NCBI GenBank assembly: GCA_964471635.1
Contig: CAYYGO010000002.1
Coordinates: 62,001-126,000 of the forward strand
Direction of reading: 5' to 3'
Source of the DNA: JAKAML01 sp964471635
GTDB lineage: Bacteria; Pseudomonadota; Alphaproteobacteria; Rhizobiales; Hyphomicrobiaceae
Length of the DNA: 64,000 nucleotides
The notes under the pieces were generated by a model. The model did not search any database and was not told the DNA's origin. It was given only the letters and a program-made list of their open reading frames with translations. Position numbers and translations under genes: made by a program. Numbering within the stretch: the stretch's first letter is position 1; the number at the start of each line of letters is the position of its first letter. Shown here one piece after another: positions 51,882-61,506 of this stretch.

Positions 51882-52514
51882 TCAGGGCCGCCGAGCCGCC
51901 GCCAGCACAAGACCGCCCAACACCAGCAGCCCACCTGCCACCCGGTCCATCATCTGAAGACGGTGCTCGGCCAGAATGCCGCGGAATGTGCCAACCGCCA
52001 CCGTGTAGGCCAGATCCGCAACCGTGACGACGATCACGAAGGTTACAGCAAGCACCGCGAGCTGACCCGCCACGTCGCCCGCAGGATCGACGAACTGAGG
52101 CAGGAAAGCGCCGAGAAACAGCAGCGTTTTGGGGTTCGACAGTCCAACGGCCAGGGCCTGCAGGAACAGGTTGCGACGGCGCGGGATGCCGCCCGTAGCC
52201 CCGCCAGCGAGGCGCGATGGCCGACTGAGCCTCATGATGCCGAGAAACACGAGGTAGACGGCCCCGACCCAGCGCAGCACATCGAACCATTCGGACATGA
52301 ATGACATGATCGCCGTCATGCCGAGCGCGGCCGCCGTAACCAGAACGATGGCCGCCACGACGCTGCCGGACAATGTCCATAGCCCGCCCTGGAGGCCATA
52401 GCTCGCGGTATTGGCAACGATCAGAGACATGATGGGCCCCGGCGTCCAGGCAAGCAGCCAGCACGCCGCCACGAACGCTGCAAGCACCTCGGCCGGGGGC
52501 GTCGCGAGGCTCAT
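51882..52514 (-). CDS. LysE/RhtB-family amino-acid exporter
   Basis: 210 residues, six membrane helices. Signature LLAWTPGPIMSLIVANTASY near the start, LRWVGAVYLVFLGIMRL, and LFLQALAVGLSNPKTLLFLG in the middle. Exports amino acids or homoserine lactones; substrate unknown. ATG at 52514 chosen over 52547 for the typical N-terminus. It follows gyrA on the same strand at 63 bp. Confidence 0.91.
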   Translation of the reverse strand: MSLATPPAEVLAAFVAACWLLAWTPGPIMSLIVANTASYGLQGGLWTLSGSVVAAIVLVTAAALGMTAIMSFMSEWFDVLRWVGAVYLVFLGIMRLSRPSRLAGGATGGIPRRRNLFLQALAVGLSNPKTLLFLGAFLPQFVDPAGDVAGQLAVLAVTFVIVVTVADLAYTVAVGTFRGILAEHRLQMMDRVAGGLLVLGGLVLAAARRP

Positions 52515-52577
52515 GCGCGCCCCGACCGGCCGGTGCCGTCCTCCCACGCCGTGCCCACTCGTCGACCGCCCTCCGGC

Positions 52578-55361
52578 TCAAGTGACATCGGGCATCCCTT
52601 CGGCCCCTGGAGCCGCTTCGCCCTCTTGGCCGTTGCCGTCGCCCGCGACCTCCTCCGGAATCCGCTCGACCGACACGACGCGCTCGGCCTCGTCGGTCTT
52701 GAAGATGCGCACGCCTTGGGTGTTGCGTCCCGCGATGCGGATGTCGGCCACCGGACAGCGGATCAGCTGTCCGCCGTCGGTAACGAGCATGATCTGATCG
52801 CTGCCCTCGATCGGAAACGAGGCGACGAGGTCGCCGTTGCGCTCGTTGACCACCATGGCGCCGATGCCCTTACCGCCGCGGCCCGATGTCCGATACTCGT
52901 AGGATGACGTGCGCTTGCCGTAGCCGCGGCGCGAAACGGTCAGCACGAACTGCTCACCTTCCTTGAGTCCCGCGAAGCGCTCCTCCGAGAGGTCGGCCAC
53001 GCCTTCTGCCGGCTCGTCGTCGTCGCCCATTGGCGTCTCGGACGCCGCCTCCCCATCCTCGGCGCGGCGAAGGGCAGCCGCCTGCTTCAGATACGCTGCC
53101 CGCTCGGCGGGCGTCGCTGCGACGTGATCGAGGATGGCCATCGAGATCACCTCGTCGTCGCCGTCGAGACGGATCCCGCGCACACCATCCGAATCGCGCC
53201 CTTTGAAGAGGCGCACCTCGTCGGCGATCAGGAAGCGGATGCACTGCCCTTTGGCCGTGGTCAGCAGCACGTCCTGAGACGGGCGCGCCACCGAGACGTC
53301 GACGATCTTGTCGCCGTCGTCGAGCTTCATAGCGATCTTGCCGTTGCGGTTGATGTTCTCGAAGTCGGCCAGCGCGTTGCGCCGGATGTTGCCCGACCTC
53401 GTGGCGAACATAAGCTCGAGCTCGGACCAGGTCGCCGGATCCTCGGGCAGCAGCACGATCGATGTGATCGTCTCGTCCTGTGCCAGCGGCAGCAGGTTCA
53501 CCAGCGCCTTGCCCGGCGATTGCGGCGTCGCGGCCGGCAGCCGCCAGACCTTCATGCGGTAGCACATCCCCCGGGAGGAGAAGAACAGCACCGGCGTGTG
53601 CGTCGAGGCGATGAACACGCGGGTTACGAAATCCTCCTCCCGCGTCGCCATGCCGGACCGGCCCTTGCCGCCGCGCTTCTGTGCGCGATAGGCCGACAGC
53701 GGCACGCGCTTGATGTAGCCGCGATGGCTGACCGTGACGACGCAATCCTCCCGCTGGATCAGATCCTCGTCTTCGAGCTCGCCCTCGATGTCGACGATCT
53801 CGGTCTTGCGCGGCGTCGCGAACGCGTCCCGGATTGAGGCGAGCTCGCTCTTGCAGATGTCGACGATCCGCTGACGAGACGACAGGATTTCGAGGTAGTC
53901 CTTGATTTCGGCGGCAAGCTTCTTCAGCTCGTCGCCGATCTCGTCGCGGCCCAGCGCCGTCAGCCGCGACAGTTGCAGTGCCAGGATCGCCTTGGCCTGC
54001 TCCTCCGAGAGCGCGTAGCTGCCGTCCGCCTTGAGACGGTAGCGCGGATCGGCGATGAGCTCGATCAGCGGCGCCATGTCCTTGGCGGGCCAGTCGCGCG
54101 CCATCAGCCGGTCCTTGGCCTCGGCCGGGCTCGGACTGGTACGGATGAGCTGGATCACCTCGTCGATATTGGCGACAGCGATGGCAAGCCCGACGAGGAC
54201 GTGCGCACGCTCGCGTGCCTTCATCAGCAGGTGCTTGGTGCGTCGTGACACCACCTCCTGCCGGAAGCTCGTGAACGCCTCGATCATGTCCTTAAGATTG
54301 AGCTGCTGAGGACGCCCGCCGTTGATCGCCAGCATGTTGGCGCCGAACGTCGTCTGCAGATCGGAGAACTTCCAGAGCTGGTTCAGCACCACATCGGCGA
54401 CCGCGTCGCGCTTCAGCTCGATCACGATCCGCATGCCGTCGCGGTTCGATTCGTCCCAAAGGTCCGAGATGCCCTCGACCCGCTTGTCGCGCACGAGGTC
54501 GGCGATCTTCTCGATCAGCACGCGCTTGTTGACCTGATAGGGGATCTCGGTGACGATCAGCGCATCGCGGTCCTTGCGGATCTCCTCCACCTCGACCCGC
54601 GCGCGCATGATGATCGAGCCGCGCCCCTTGTGGTAAGCGGACAGGATGCCGCCGCGCCCAAGGATCAGGCCACCGGTCGGAAAATCCGGCCCCTGAACGA
54701 TCCCGCACAGCGAGTCGAGCGTCACGTCCGGGTCGTCGAGATGGGCGAGACAGGCCTCGATCACCTCGCCCAGGTTGTGGGGCGGGATGTTGGTCGCCAT
54801 GCCGACCGCAATACCACCCGCCCCGTTGACCAGGAGGTTCGGAAACTTCGCCGGCAGAACCGTCGGCTCTTGGTCCTTGTCGTCGTAGTTCGGCTGGAAA
54901 TCGACGGTGTCCTTGTCGAGATCGTCGAGCAGCTCCGATGCGATCTTGGCGAGCCGGCTCTCAGTGTAGCGCATAGCAGCCGGAGGATCGCCGTCGATCG
55001 AGCCGAAGTTGCCCTGGCCGTCGATCAGCGGAACGCGCAGCGAGAAATCCTGCGCCATGCGGACCAGCGCGTCGTAGATCGCGCCGTCCCCGTGGGGATG
55101 GTAGTTGCCCATCACTTCGCCGACCGTCTTCGCCGACTTGCGGTGCGGACGGTCGAACCGGTTGTTGGCCTCGTGCATGCCATAGAGGATGCGACGGTGC
55201 ACCGGCTTCAGGCCGTCACGGACGTCCGGCAGCGCGCGGCTCACGATGACGCTCATCGCGTACTCGAGATACGAGCGTTTCATCTCGTCGGTGATCGAGA
55301 CCGGACGGATGTCCGATGGCTCTTTGCCACCGCCACTCTTCTTGTCGCTGTTGTCTGCCAC
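52578..55361 (-). CDS. gyrA: DNA gyrase subunit A
   Basis: 927 residues. Winged-helix/tower part with NYHPHGDGAIYDALVRMAQ, catalytic Tyr132 in AAMRYTESR (E. coli Tyr122, offset 10), then the C-terminal pinwheel containing the GyrA box region QKRGGKGRSG. The residue matching quinolone-critical Ser83 is Gly93, while Asp87 is kept (Asp97). An insert of about 40 acidic residues (GDDDEPAEGVADLSEE) sits between pinwheel blades. GTG at 55361 gives the expected N-terminus; longer frames upstream add basic, unlike sequence. Confidence 0.97.
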   Translation of the reverse strand: MADNSDKKSGGGKEPSDIRPVSITDEMKRSYLEYAMSVIVSRALPDVRDGLKPVHRRILYGMHEANNRFDRPHRKSAKTVGEVMGNYHPHGDGAIYDALVRMAQDFSLRVPLIDGQGNFGSIDGDPPAAMRYTESRLAKIASELLDDLDKDTVDFQPNYDDKDQEPTVLPAKFPNLLVNGAGGIAVGMATNIPPHNLGEVIEACLAHLDDPDVTLDSLCGIVQGPDFPTGGLILGRGGILSAYHKGRGSIIMRARVEVEEIRKDRDALIVTEIPYQVNKRVLIEKIADLVRDKRVEGISDLWDESNRDGMRIVIELKRDAVADVVLNQLWKFSDLQTTFGANMLAINGGRPQQLNLKDMIEAFTSFRQEVVSRRTKHLLMKARERAHVLVGLAIAVANIDEVIQLIRTSPSPAEAKDRLMARDWPAKDMAPLIELIADPRYRLKADGSYALSEEQAKAILALQLSRLTALGRDEIGDELKKLAAEIKDYLEILSSRQRIVDICKSELASIRDAFATPRKTEIVDIEGELEDEDLIQREDCVVTVSHRGYIKRVPLSAYRAQKRGGKGRSGMATREEDFVTRVFIASTHTPVLFFSSRGMCYRMKVWRLPAATPQSPGKALVNLLPLAQDETITSIVLLPEDPATWSELELMFATRSGNIRRNALADFENINRNGKIAMKLDDGDKIVDVSVARPSQDVLLTTAKGQCIRFLIADEVRLFKGRDSDGVRGIRLDGDDEVISMAILDHVAATPAERAAYLKQAAALRRAEDGEAASETPMGDDDEPAEGVADLSEERFAGLKEGEQFVLTVSRRGYGKRTSSYEYRTSGRGGKGIGAMVVNERNGDLVASFPIEGSDQIMLVTDGGQLIRCPVADIRIAGRNTQGVRIFKTDEAERVVSVERIPEEVAGDGNGQEGEAAPGAEGMPDVT

Positions 55362-55786
55362 GCGCGCTGTTCCCGCTCGATTGGCCCTTGGGCCGTGGAT
55401 CCGTACCCGGCCGGACGTCAGGTGCCCGCCGCGCCGCGCCGACGCCCATCGGACGGCTCGACGGCGAGAGGCAGCGGCAGGGTCGAAAATCTCGGGCAAT
55501 CTTAGCCCAGCGTGGGTCCCAGTCGCAATTGCGCTGGCGCGATTTCCACGTCTAATGGCTGGCAGATTGTCGCGTTTTTTCAGTTATCTAGTCGAGGTCT
55601 GGTGCGCCGGGCCCGGAACCACGGCCCGACGCTGCGAGGATGGGTCCGCTGCCGCGGCAAATGCGGACTTGCTCTTGTCACAGTCGCCAACTACATGCCC
55701 CCAGTGTTGAGCCTGACCGGGTTTCGGCCGAGGCTCCACTTGGTCCGTGTGCGCGTGCTCGCGCCACACTCTGGAGAACGAACCCC
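55362..55786. other. Divergent promoter region of gyrA and PRC-barrel gene
   Basis: 425 bp. AT-rich patch near 55572-55590 (GTTTTTTCAGTTATCTAG) probably marks a promoter. No RNA gene recognised. Confidence 0.45.
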
Positions 55787-56419
55787 ATGAACAAGTTCGC
55801 TATCGGCTTGGCCGCCCTTTCGATCGCTTTTGCCGGCGCCGCCGTGGCGCAAGAGAAGCCGACGGCCGCCAAGCCCGCTGCCGTCGCGATCCCGTCGGGC
55901 GTCTTCTACAAAGGCCAGCAGGCCAATCAGCACCTTGCCCGCGACTTCCTCATCGGAGCCAAGGTCAAGAACGCCCAGGGCCAGATCATCGGGGACATCG
56001 AGGACCTGATCCTCAACGACCAGAACCAGGTCGAGGGCGTCATCATGGGCACCGGCGGCTTCCTCGGCGCGGCCGAGAAGAAGGTCGGCGTGCGGCTGTC
56101 CGCGTTGAAGTTCACCGAGGCCGGCGTCTCGCTGCCCGAGGCCACCAAGGACGTTTTGAAGGCTCTAGAGTCCTACAAGCGCGCCAAGCCGCCGAAGTCC
56201 CTGCTCGACCGCGCGATGGACAAGGCCAAGGAGCTCGCCGACAAGACCGCCGAGACCTCCAAGGACGCCTATCAGTCCGCCAAGGAGCAGGCCGGCCCTG
56301 CCCTGCAAAAGGCCAAGGAGGCCGCCGGCCAAGCCTACGAGAAGGGTAAGGAAGCCGTTGGCCAGGCCGTCGAGAAGGCCAAGGAATCCGCGAAGCCGGC
56401 CGAGGCACCGAAGCAGTAA
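55787..56419 (+). CDS. Exported PRC-barrel protein with amphipathic helical tail
   Basis: 210 residues. Signal peptide (AIGLAALSIAFAGAAVAQE), then a PRC-barrel domain (FLIGAKVKNAQGQIIGDIED; VEGVIMGTGGFLGAAEKKVG) and a long Lys/Ala/Glu-rich helical tail with roughly 11-residue periodicity (KAKELADKTAETSKDAYQSA), similar in style to LEA or apolipoprotein helices. Possible envelope stress or membrane-associated role. ATG at 55787 preceded by GGAGAACG. Confidence 0.85.
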   Translation: MNKFAIGLAALSIAFAGAAVAQEKPTAAKPAAVAIPSGVFYKGQQANQHLARDFLIGAKVKNAQGQIIGDIEDLILNDQNQVEGVIMGTGGFLGAAEKKVGVRLSALKFTEAGVSLPEATKDVLKALESYKRAKPPKSLLDRAMDKAKELADKTAETSKDAYQSAKEQAGPALQKAKEAAGQAYEKGKEAVGQAVEKAKESAKPAEAPKQ

Positions 56420-56474
56420 CGTCGGACGGCTTAAAATAGGCCAGCGGACAAACGCCACGGCACGCATGGTCGTC

Positions 56475-56508
56475 ACGCCCCGGTCAGCACGCTGCCCGGG
56501 GCGTTTCT
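56475..56508 (+). terminator. Intrinsic terminator after PRC-barrel gene
   Basis: 9-bp stem ACGCCCCGG / CCGGGGCGT with a 12-nt loop, followed by TTCTC. It lies 55 bp after the stop codon. Confidence 0.72.
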
Positions 56509-56659
56509 CATAGCCCCCCGAGCGCCAGGAGCCCGAAACCGCGCCCTACCTCATCGGTCTGCCTCGACCAGTCCGAACCCGGTGCTGAATTGGTGATGGC
56601 CTTGACGAGCGCTGGTTGGTATGGGGCGAAGCCGCCGCGCGCCGGACCGCTCGCGACGG

Positions 56660-57550
56660 ATGGAGTGCTCCACGGTGGCAGACCACACCCCGGTCACCTC
56701 GGTCACAATCACGTCGGTGAACCTCGCCGCGAGCGCTGCGGTCGCAGCGGCGGCTCTGACGGCTTACGTGCTCACGGGCTCTGCTGCCTGCCTTGCCGCG
56801 GGCGCACTGGCCGTCGCGAATGGGTCGAGCCAGATGCTGATCGTCTCCAGGCAAATGGGTGGCGGTCGCGCCCGCCCCGCCTCCGATGGGCCCGATCGGG
56901 ATCTGTTCTTCTGGTGCCTCGTCGTCGGCATGCTGCCGATCTCGCTCGCTGCAGGCATCGCGGTCTACACCGGCTCGGCCGCCCTCAGCAGCGCGCGGTC
57001 CGTCGAAAGCCCGGATGCCGCGGTGGTAGTGCTCGGCCTCGGCCTCTTCGCGACCGTATTCTCGGCCTGGAGCACGCTGCAAGCTTTCAACGTCCGCCCC
57101 AACCGGATCGCCGCCGCCGATCCAGCCGGGTTCGCACTCGCCGTTCAGAGTACGGCCGCAGTTGCGGGCGTGGCGCTAGCACTCGGCGGCGTGATCGTAG
57201 GACAGCGGCTTCAGGTATCCGCAGCCGACGGTGCCGCTGCGGTGGGCATTGGGCTGGTCCTGGCTGCCGTCGCGGCCACGCTGGCGATCGAGACACGGCG
57301 GTTCATCACTGAACCAAGTGGTGCGGCAAGTCCAGGCGCCGCTTCCCCGGCTCAGCGTGAAGTTGCCGCTGGCGCGACCAGCCCGCTCGACCCCACATCG
57401 GGGCCCGAGCGCGATCCACTGCCGCAGACCGCACCCGACCAACGGAAGCAAGCCCCCACGGCTGCCCGCTCAGCCCTCCATCCTGGAGCCCCAGGCGGGC
57501 AGACGCTGTCGAGGAAAGAGCGCAAAAAGGGCAAGCGGCACAACCGCTGA
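56660..57550 (+). CDS. CDF-like membrane protein with degenerate metal sites
   Basis: 296 residues, about six membrane helices and a charged Lys/Arg-rich C-terminus. Segments follow the SLC30A9-like CDF pattern: AYVLTGSAACLAAGALAVAN, RDLFFWCLVVGMLPISLAAG, DPAGFALAVQSTAAVAGVAL and DGAAAVGIGLVLAAVAATLA. The metal-binding His/Asp residues expected in helices 2 and 5 are absent (Asn, Gln, Ser instead), so transport of the usual kind is doubtful. ATG at 56660 or GTG at 56675 (better GGAG spacing) could start it. Function unknown. Confidence 0.72.
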   Translation: MECSTVADHTPVTSVTITSVNLAASAAVAAAALTAYVLTGSAACLAAGALAVANGSSQMLIVSRQMGGGRARPASDGPDRDLFFWCLVVGMLPISLAAGIAVYTGSAALSSARSVESPDAAVVVLGLGLFATVFSAWSTLQAFNVRPNRIAAADPAGFALAVQSTAAVAGVALALGGVIVGQRLQVSAADGAAAVGIGLVLAAVAATLAIETRRFITEPSGAASPGAASPAQREVAAGATSPLDPTSGPERDPLPQTAPDQRKQAPTAARSALHPGAPGGQTLSRKERKKGKRHNR

Positions 57551-57597
57551 ACCGCGTCGGCAAGAGGAGCCACTGCGACCCGGATCGGGCCTCGCAC

Positions 57598-58149
57598 TCA
57601 GAACGGGATTTCGTCGTCGAGCTGCTTGTCGAAGCCGCCGCCTTTGGCACCCGAGCCGCCAGCCTTCGCTACCCGCTTCGGCTCGCTGTACCCACCGCCG
57701 GATCCACCGCCGGCCGATCCGCCGCCGCCGTAGCCGCCAAAGCCACCACCGGCATCGTAGTCGGGCGCGCCGCTCTCCTGCATGCCCGCACCGCCGCGCG
57801 CACCATCGAGCATGGTCAGCGTGCCATTGAAACCCTGCAGAACGACCTCGGTCGAGTAGCGGTCCTGGCCCTGCTGATCCTGCCACTTGCGGGTCTGCAA
57901 TTGGCCCTCGATGTAGACCTTCGCCCCCTTGCGCAGATACTGCTCGACGACCTTGCAGAGGTTCTCGTTGAACACGACCACGGAGTGCCACTCCGTCTTT
58001 TCCCGCTTCTCCCCCGTTGCCTTGTCACGCCAGCTTTCGCTGGTGGCAATGCGGAGATTGGCGATCGGCCGGCCATCCTGGGTCCGGCGGATCTCCGGAT
58101 CCTTGCCGAGATTGCCGACCAGGATCACTTTGTTGACGGAACCGGCCAT
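57598..58149 (-). CDS. ssb: Single-stranded DNA-binding protein
   Basis: 183 residues. OB fold: SVNKVILVGNLGKDPEIRRT, IATSESWRDKATGEKREKTE, WHSVVVFNENLCKVVEQYLR, KGAKVYIEGQLQTRKWQDQ. The Gly-rich linker ends in the conserved acidic tip DDEIPF that recruits partner proteins. Located between gyrA and uvrA, the common arrangement. Confidence 0.98.
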   Translation of the reverse strand: MAGSVNKVILVGNLGKDPEIRRTQDGRPIANLRIATSESWRDKATGEKREKTEWHSVVVFNENLCKVVEQYLRKGAKVYIEGQLQTRKWQDQQGQDRYSTEVVLQGFNGTLTMLDGARGGAGMQESGAPDYDAGGGFGGYGGGGSAGGGSGGGYSEPKRVAKAGGSGAKGGGFDKQLDDEIPF

Positions 58150-58749
58150 GTCATTCACTCCTCGGTTTATCTGCCACCGCCACCGGCAAACGCAAACACG
58201 TCGACGGTACGGCTGCGCTGTCGCCACATGACCGGTCGTCGCCCGAAAGGCAACGGACACCTGCCCGCAAGCTCCCGCTCACCGAACGCGCCTCACAGAA
58301 CCCTGTCCGCCGCTCCGACTTCGCGGACCCTGGCCCCACCGAACCGGTCTCACGGAGCCCCACGCGCTCGCGCGGTCGCCTCGCACCACGACGCAACCGA
58401 CGGTGCGGCAGCCGACTCGCGTTGCATGACCCTTACATGCCCGACCTCGGCCACGCACCCACGCGCAGGCGTCTTGTCCACCGATAAACGCCACCCACTC
58501 GTGGTCGCCGCCTACTCGACGTGTACATAACGGCATCTGCAACCGGCCATGCCAACGGCCTCATGTTCTCTTATTGTTCCAAACTAGATCACCCACGAGC
58601 CGAGTGCAATATGCTTCTCCGACCGGATGCAGGCTACAGCCAACCGACGCCGCAATCGTCGCACTCCGGCACCGCATTGGCGTGTGCGCCACCCGGCCCG
58701 CACAACGCCTCGGCGAGGCGGCACATCCACGGCTCGGCACGGCACGCGC
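58150..58749. other. Intergenic region, nothing recognised
   Basis: 600 bp between ssb and the pentapeptide-repeat gene; upstream half should carry the ssb promoter. Frames here are Arg-rich and look non-coding. No RNA or repeat seen. Confidence 0.5.
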
Positions 58750-60801
58750 TCAGTTGGCTTTCGACAGGTCGACGAAGGACGACAGCTCGCGCATGATGCG
58801 GCTGGGCACTGCCTTTCCAGCCTGACAGCCGTCCGACCGCAGCCGCTCGTAGAGCCCGGCGACGTCGCCTCGGAATCCCTGGCCTTGCGCACGCCGCGCC
58901 ACTCCGGTTGCCACCGATCCGTTCGACCACCGCGCCTGGCATATCGCCTTGGCGAGGTAGTCGGTGATGCGCACCTTGTAGCCCTCGGAAAGCGCCGGCT
59001 GGGCGCTATTGACCAGCGACAGCCAAGCCTGCTGCTCGGGCGTCTGCGCCCACTTGCGGCTCGCGGCAATGTCCGTGAGCGGCGCCATCGCCTCGGTGAT
59101 GTCGGCCTTGAGTGGACCATTGTCGATCCTCGACATCATCGCCTGGAGCAGACCGACCTGGACCTCGTCGAGCGGCTTGATGACGAGCTCGGTCAGATCC
59201 GCCAGCCCGCTGCTGTCGGCTTGCGGCGGCTTGGTCATCCAGACCACCGCGCCGCGCATGTCGGCGCCCGCGATGCGCGCACCCGTCAGGTCCGCGCCCT
59301 CGAGCCGCGCCTGGTTGAGCGAGGCCGCCTCGAGATCCGTGTCGCGAAGCTGCGCGCCCTGAAGTTGTGCCAGCGTAAGCACGGCACCCTGCATCGTTGT
59401 GTTCGACAGCGTAGCGAACTGCAGTTGCGCGCCCGTCATGTCGGCGCCCTGCAGAGACGCGATGAGGAAGTTCGCCCCTTGTGCCTGTACGCCGCCTGTC
59501 AAATCGGCCTTTTCCAGATGCGCGCTAGAGAAGTTGGCGCCGATCAGCACCGAATAGGGAAGCTCGGCGCTCTCGAGCCTGGCCTCCTCGAGCTTGGCGA
59601 AGCGCAAATCGATGCCGGCAAGCTGCGCATCCTGAAGCTTGGCGCGCGTGAAATTCGCCCGCCGCGCGGACGTGCACTTAGCCGCCACCCGGTCATCCGA
59701 CAGCAGCAGTTCGTTGACGTCGGCGCAGCCCATCCGCGCCTTGCCGAGCTGGGCGCCGACGAAGCTCGCCTCGTCGAGGATCGCGCCGGTGAAGTCGGCC
59801 TGATGCAGATCCGTGCGGTCGAGCCGGGCGAGCCTCAAGTCGCGGCCGCGCAGGTTGACGGTCGGATCGTCGCCGACGACGTCCTTGTCGACGACGAGGT
59901 CGGTGTCGGTGACCTCGAGCCAGCGCGGCATCACGCCGAACAGCTTGCCGTTGCTCTCCAGCGAAAACAACTGAGGCATGAGCCCCGTCGCGTAGCGCTT
60001 GTCGCGCGTCGCCTGATGGCTGGGCGTGCCGAACAGCATGCGCGCGACGCCATCGGTCCGCTCACCCGGTATGGTGGCCGCGAACAAGGAGAATGCCGCC
60101 GCAGCCCCGAGCACGATCGTCGTCAGCAGGAAGCTCACCGGATGCGACACGGTTGTCCGCATGAATGCCTGGAAGAAAGAAGCTTCCGACCGCATCAGGA
60201 ACACACCGATCAGCACCAGCACTGCGATATCGAACAGGAGCGCGATGCGGTGCGTCCAGGTGATCGTCTCGTCGTGATAGGGCACGAAAACGACCTGGAT
60301 GTAGAGGATCAGGATGACCGGCAGAATGACGAGCGTCAGCCAGCTCATGCCGTGCAGGAACGCGCTCATCACCGCACTGCGGTGCGGCCCGGCGATCGCC
60401 TGCACGAAGAAGAAATTGTCGAGCTCGAGCCGCAGCGGGTGGGTGCGCCGGTCGGTGGTCTCGAGCAGGCGGATCGCCTGGTCGAACTCGATCGTCTTGC
60501 GCGCCAGCAGCACGAGCTGCGACAGGAGCCCCAGGTGCATCAGCACGAGAAGCACCGGCGCAAACTGGAAGAACTGCGTGATCGGAATCGCGACCTGCAT
60601 GATCGGCAGTGCCACGGGCGTCTCGAGCAGCAGATCCTTGTGCGTGACGCCCGCGACCGCGATCATGAAGTAGGTCATGATCGCGAGGAAGATGAGCCAA
60701 GCGGTGTGGGCTGTATCGCTCGACCGGTTGACGGCCTCGAGCAGACTGTACGGGTTGACCGGCGTCTCGCCTTCCGGCCCTACGCGCGACAGATCCGTCA
60801 T
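58750..60801 (-). CDS. Membrane-anchored pentapeptide-repeat protein
   Basis: 683 residues. An N-terminal half with about five membrane helices (TAHTAWLIFLAIMTYFMIAV; FFQFAPVLLVLMHLGLLSQL; LTLVILPVILILYIQVVF) is joined to a long right-handed beta-helix of A(D/N)LxX pentapeptides (LRGRDLRLARLDRTDLHQAD; ADLTGARIAGADMRGAVVW), then a helical C-terminal domain of about 150 residues. Pentapeptide proteins include gyrase protectors, but a membrane-anchored form suggests scaffolding or signalling. ATG at 60801 preferred over 60840. Confidence 0.9.
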   Translation of the reverse strand: MTDLSRVGPEGETPVNPYSLLEAVNRSSDTAHTAWLIFLAIMTYFMIAVAGVTHKDLLLETPVALPIMQVAIPITQFFQFAPVLLVLMHLGLLSQLVLLARKTIEFDQAIRLLETTDRRTHPLRLELDNFFFVQAIAGPHRSAVMSAFLHGMSWLTLVILPVILILYIQVVFVPYHDETITWTHRIALLFDIAVLVLIGVFLMRSEASFFQAFMRTTVSHPVSFLLTTIVLGAAAAFSLFAATIPGERTDGVARMLFGTPSHQATRDKRYATGLMPQLFSLESNGKLFGVMPRWLEVTDTDLVVDKDVVGDDPTVNLRGRDLRLARLDRTDLHQADFTGAILDEASFVGAQLGKARMGCADVNELLLSDDRVAAKCTSARRANFTRAKLQDAQLAGIDLRFAKLEEARLESAELPYSVLIGANFSSAHLEKADLTGGVQAQGANFLIASLQGADMTGAQLQFATLSNTTMQGAVLTLAQLQGAQLRDTDLEAASLNQARLEGADLTGARIAGADMRGAVVWMTKPPQADSSGLADLTELVIKPLDEVQVGLLQAMMSRIDNGPLKADITEAMAPLTDIAASRKWAQTPEQQAWLSLVNSAQPALSEGYKVRITDYLAKAICQARWSNGSVATGVARRAQGQGFRGDVAGLYERLRSDGCQAGKAVPSRIMRELSSFVDLSKAN

Positions 60802-61043
60802 CGAGAACGCCCCAACCCCATGGCCACACACCCATTTCACTGCAACACGACCATAGCGGAGAAATTGGGGCGGCGTGGCTTCGCCCTCGTCCGGCCTTCA
60901 CGCCGGGACACACCTGTGGCGATCGTGCCTCATGCCGGGACCTTCGCTGCCGCCCCGGGTGCCGCGCATCACTTGACGCTCGAGGCCTGCCGCCGTAGCG
61001 AATCAGCAAGCCATCGCCGCCGCGCCAGCCTGGACTCCCACCC

Positions 61044-61448
61044 GTGACCGCAAGAAAACCGAACGGCAACAAAGCGTTGCCCTACGACTGCACGAAGTGC
61101 CCCGGCTATTGCTGCTCCTACCCGGTGATCGCCGTCGACCGCCGCGACATTGCCCGGCTCGCCCGTCACCACGGCCTCGACTACGAAGCCGCGCGCTGCG
61201 CGTTTACACGTGAGGCCCACGGCCGCAAGCACATCCTGAGGCGGAAGAAGGACCCCCACTTCGGACGCATCTGCCGCTTCTTCGATACGGAAGCCCGCCG
61301 CTGTACCGTCTACGCGGCGCGCCCCTCGGTCTGCCGCTCCTTTCCCGGCGAGGGCCGATGCGGCTACTGGGACTTTCTGACCTTCGAGCGCGAGGCACAG
61401 AAGGACCCCGAGTGGGTGGCCTCGACCGACAACGGCAACTGGAAATAG
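61044..61448 (+). CDS. YkgJ-family cysteine cluster protein
   Basis: 134 residues. N-terminal YDCTKCPGYCCSYPV and C-terminal CRFFDTEARRCTVYAARPSVC give the zinc- or Fe-S-binding Cys pattern of the YkgJ (CxxCxxxCC) family. Function unknown, possibly metal or cluster handling. GTG start at 61044; no strong ribosome-binding site. Confidence 0.88.
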   Translation: MTARKPNGNKALPYDCTKCPGYCCSYPVIAVDRRDIARLARHHGLDYEAARCAFTREAHGRKHILRRKKDPHFGRICRFFDTEARRCTVYAARPSVCRSFPGEGRCGYWDFLTFEREAQKDPEWVASTDNGNWK

Positions 61449-61506
61449 CGCGCCAGGCGAGCCTCGGAGACGCCGACGGGCAGCGCGACAGCACGACGGA
61501 GCCGCC

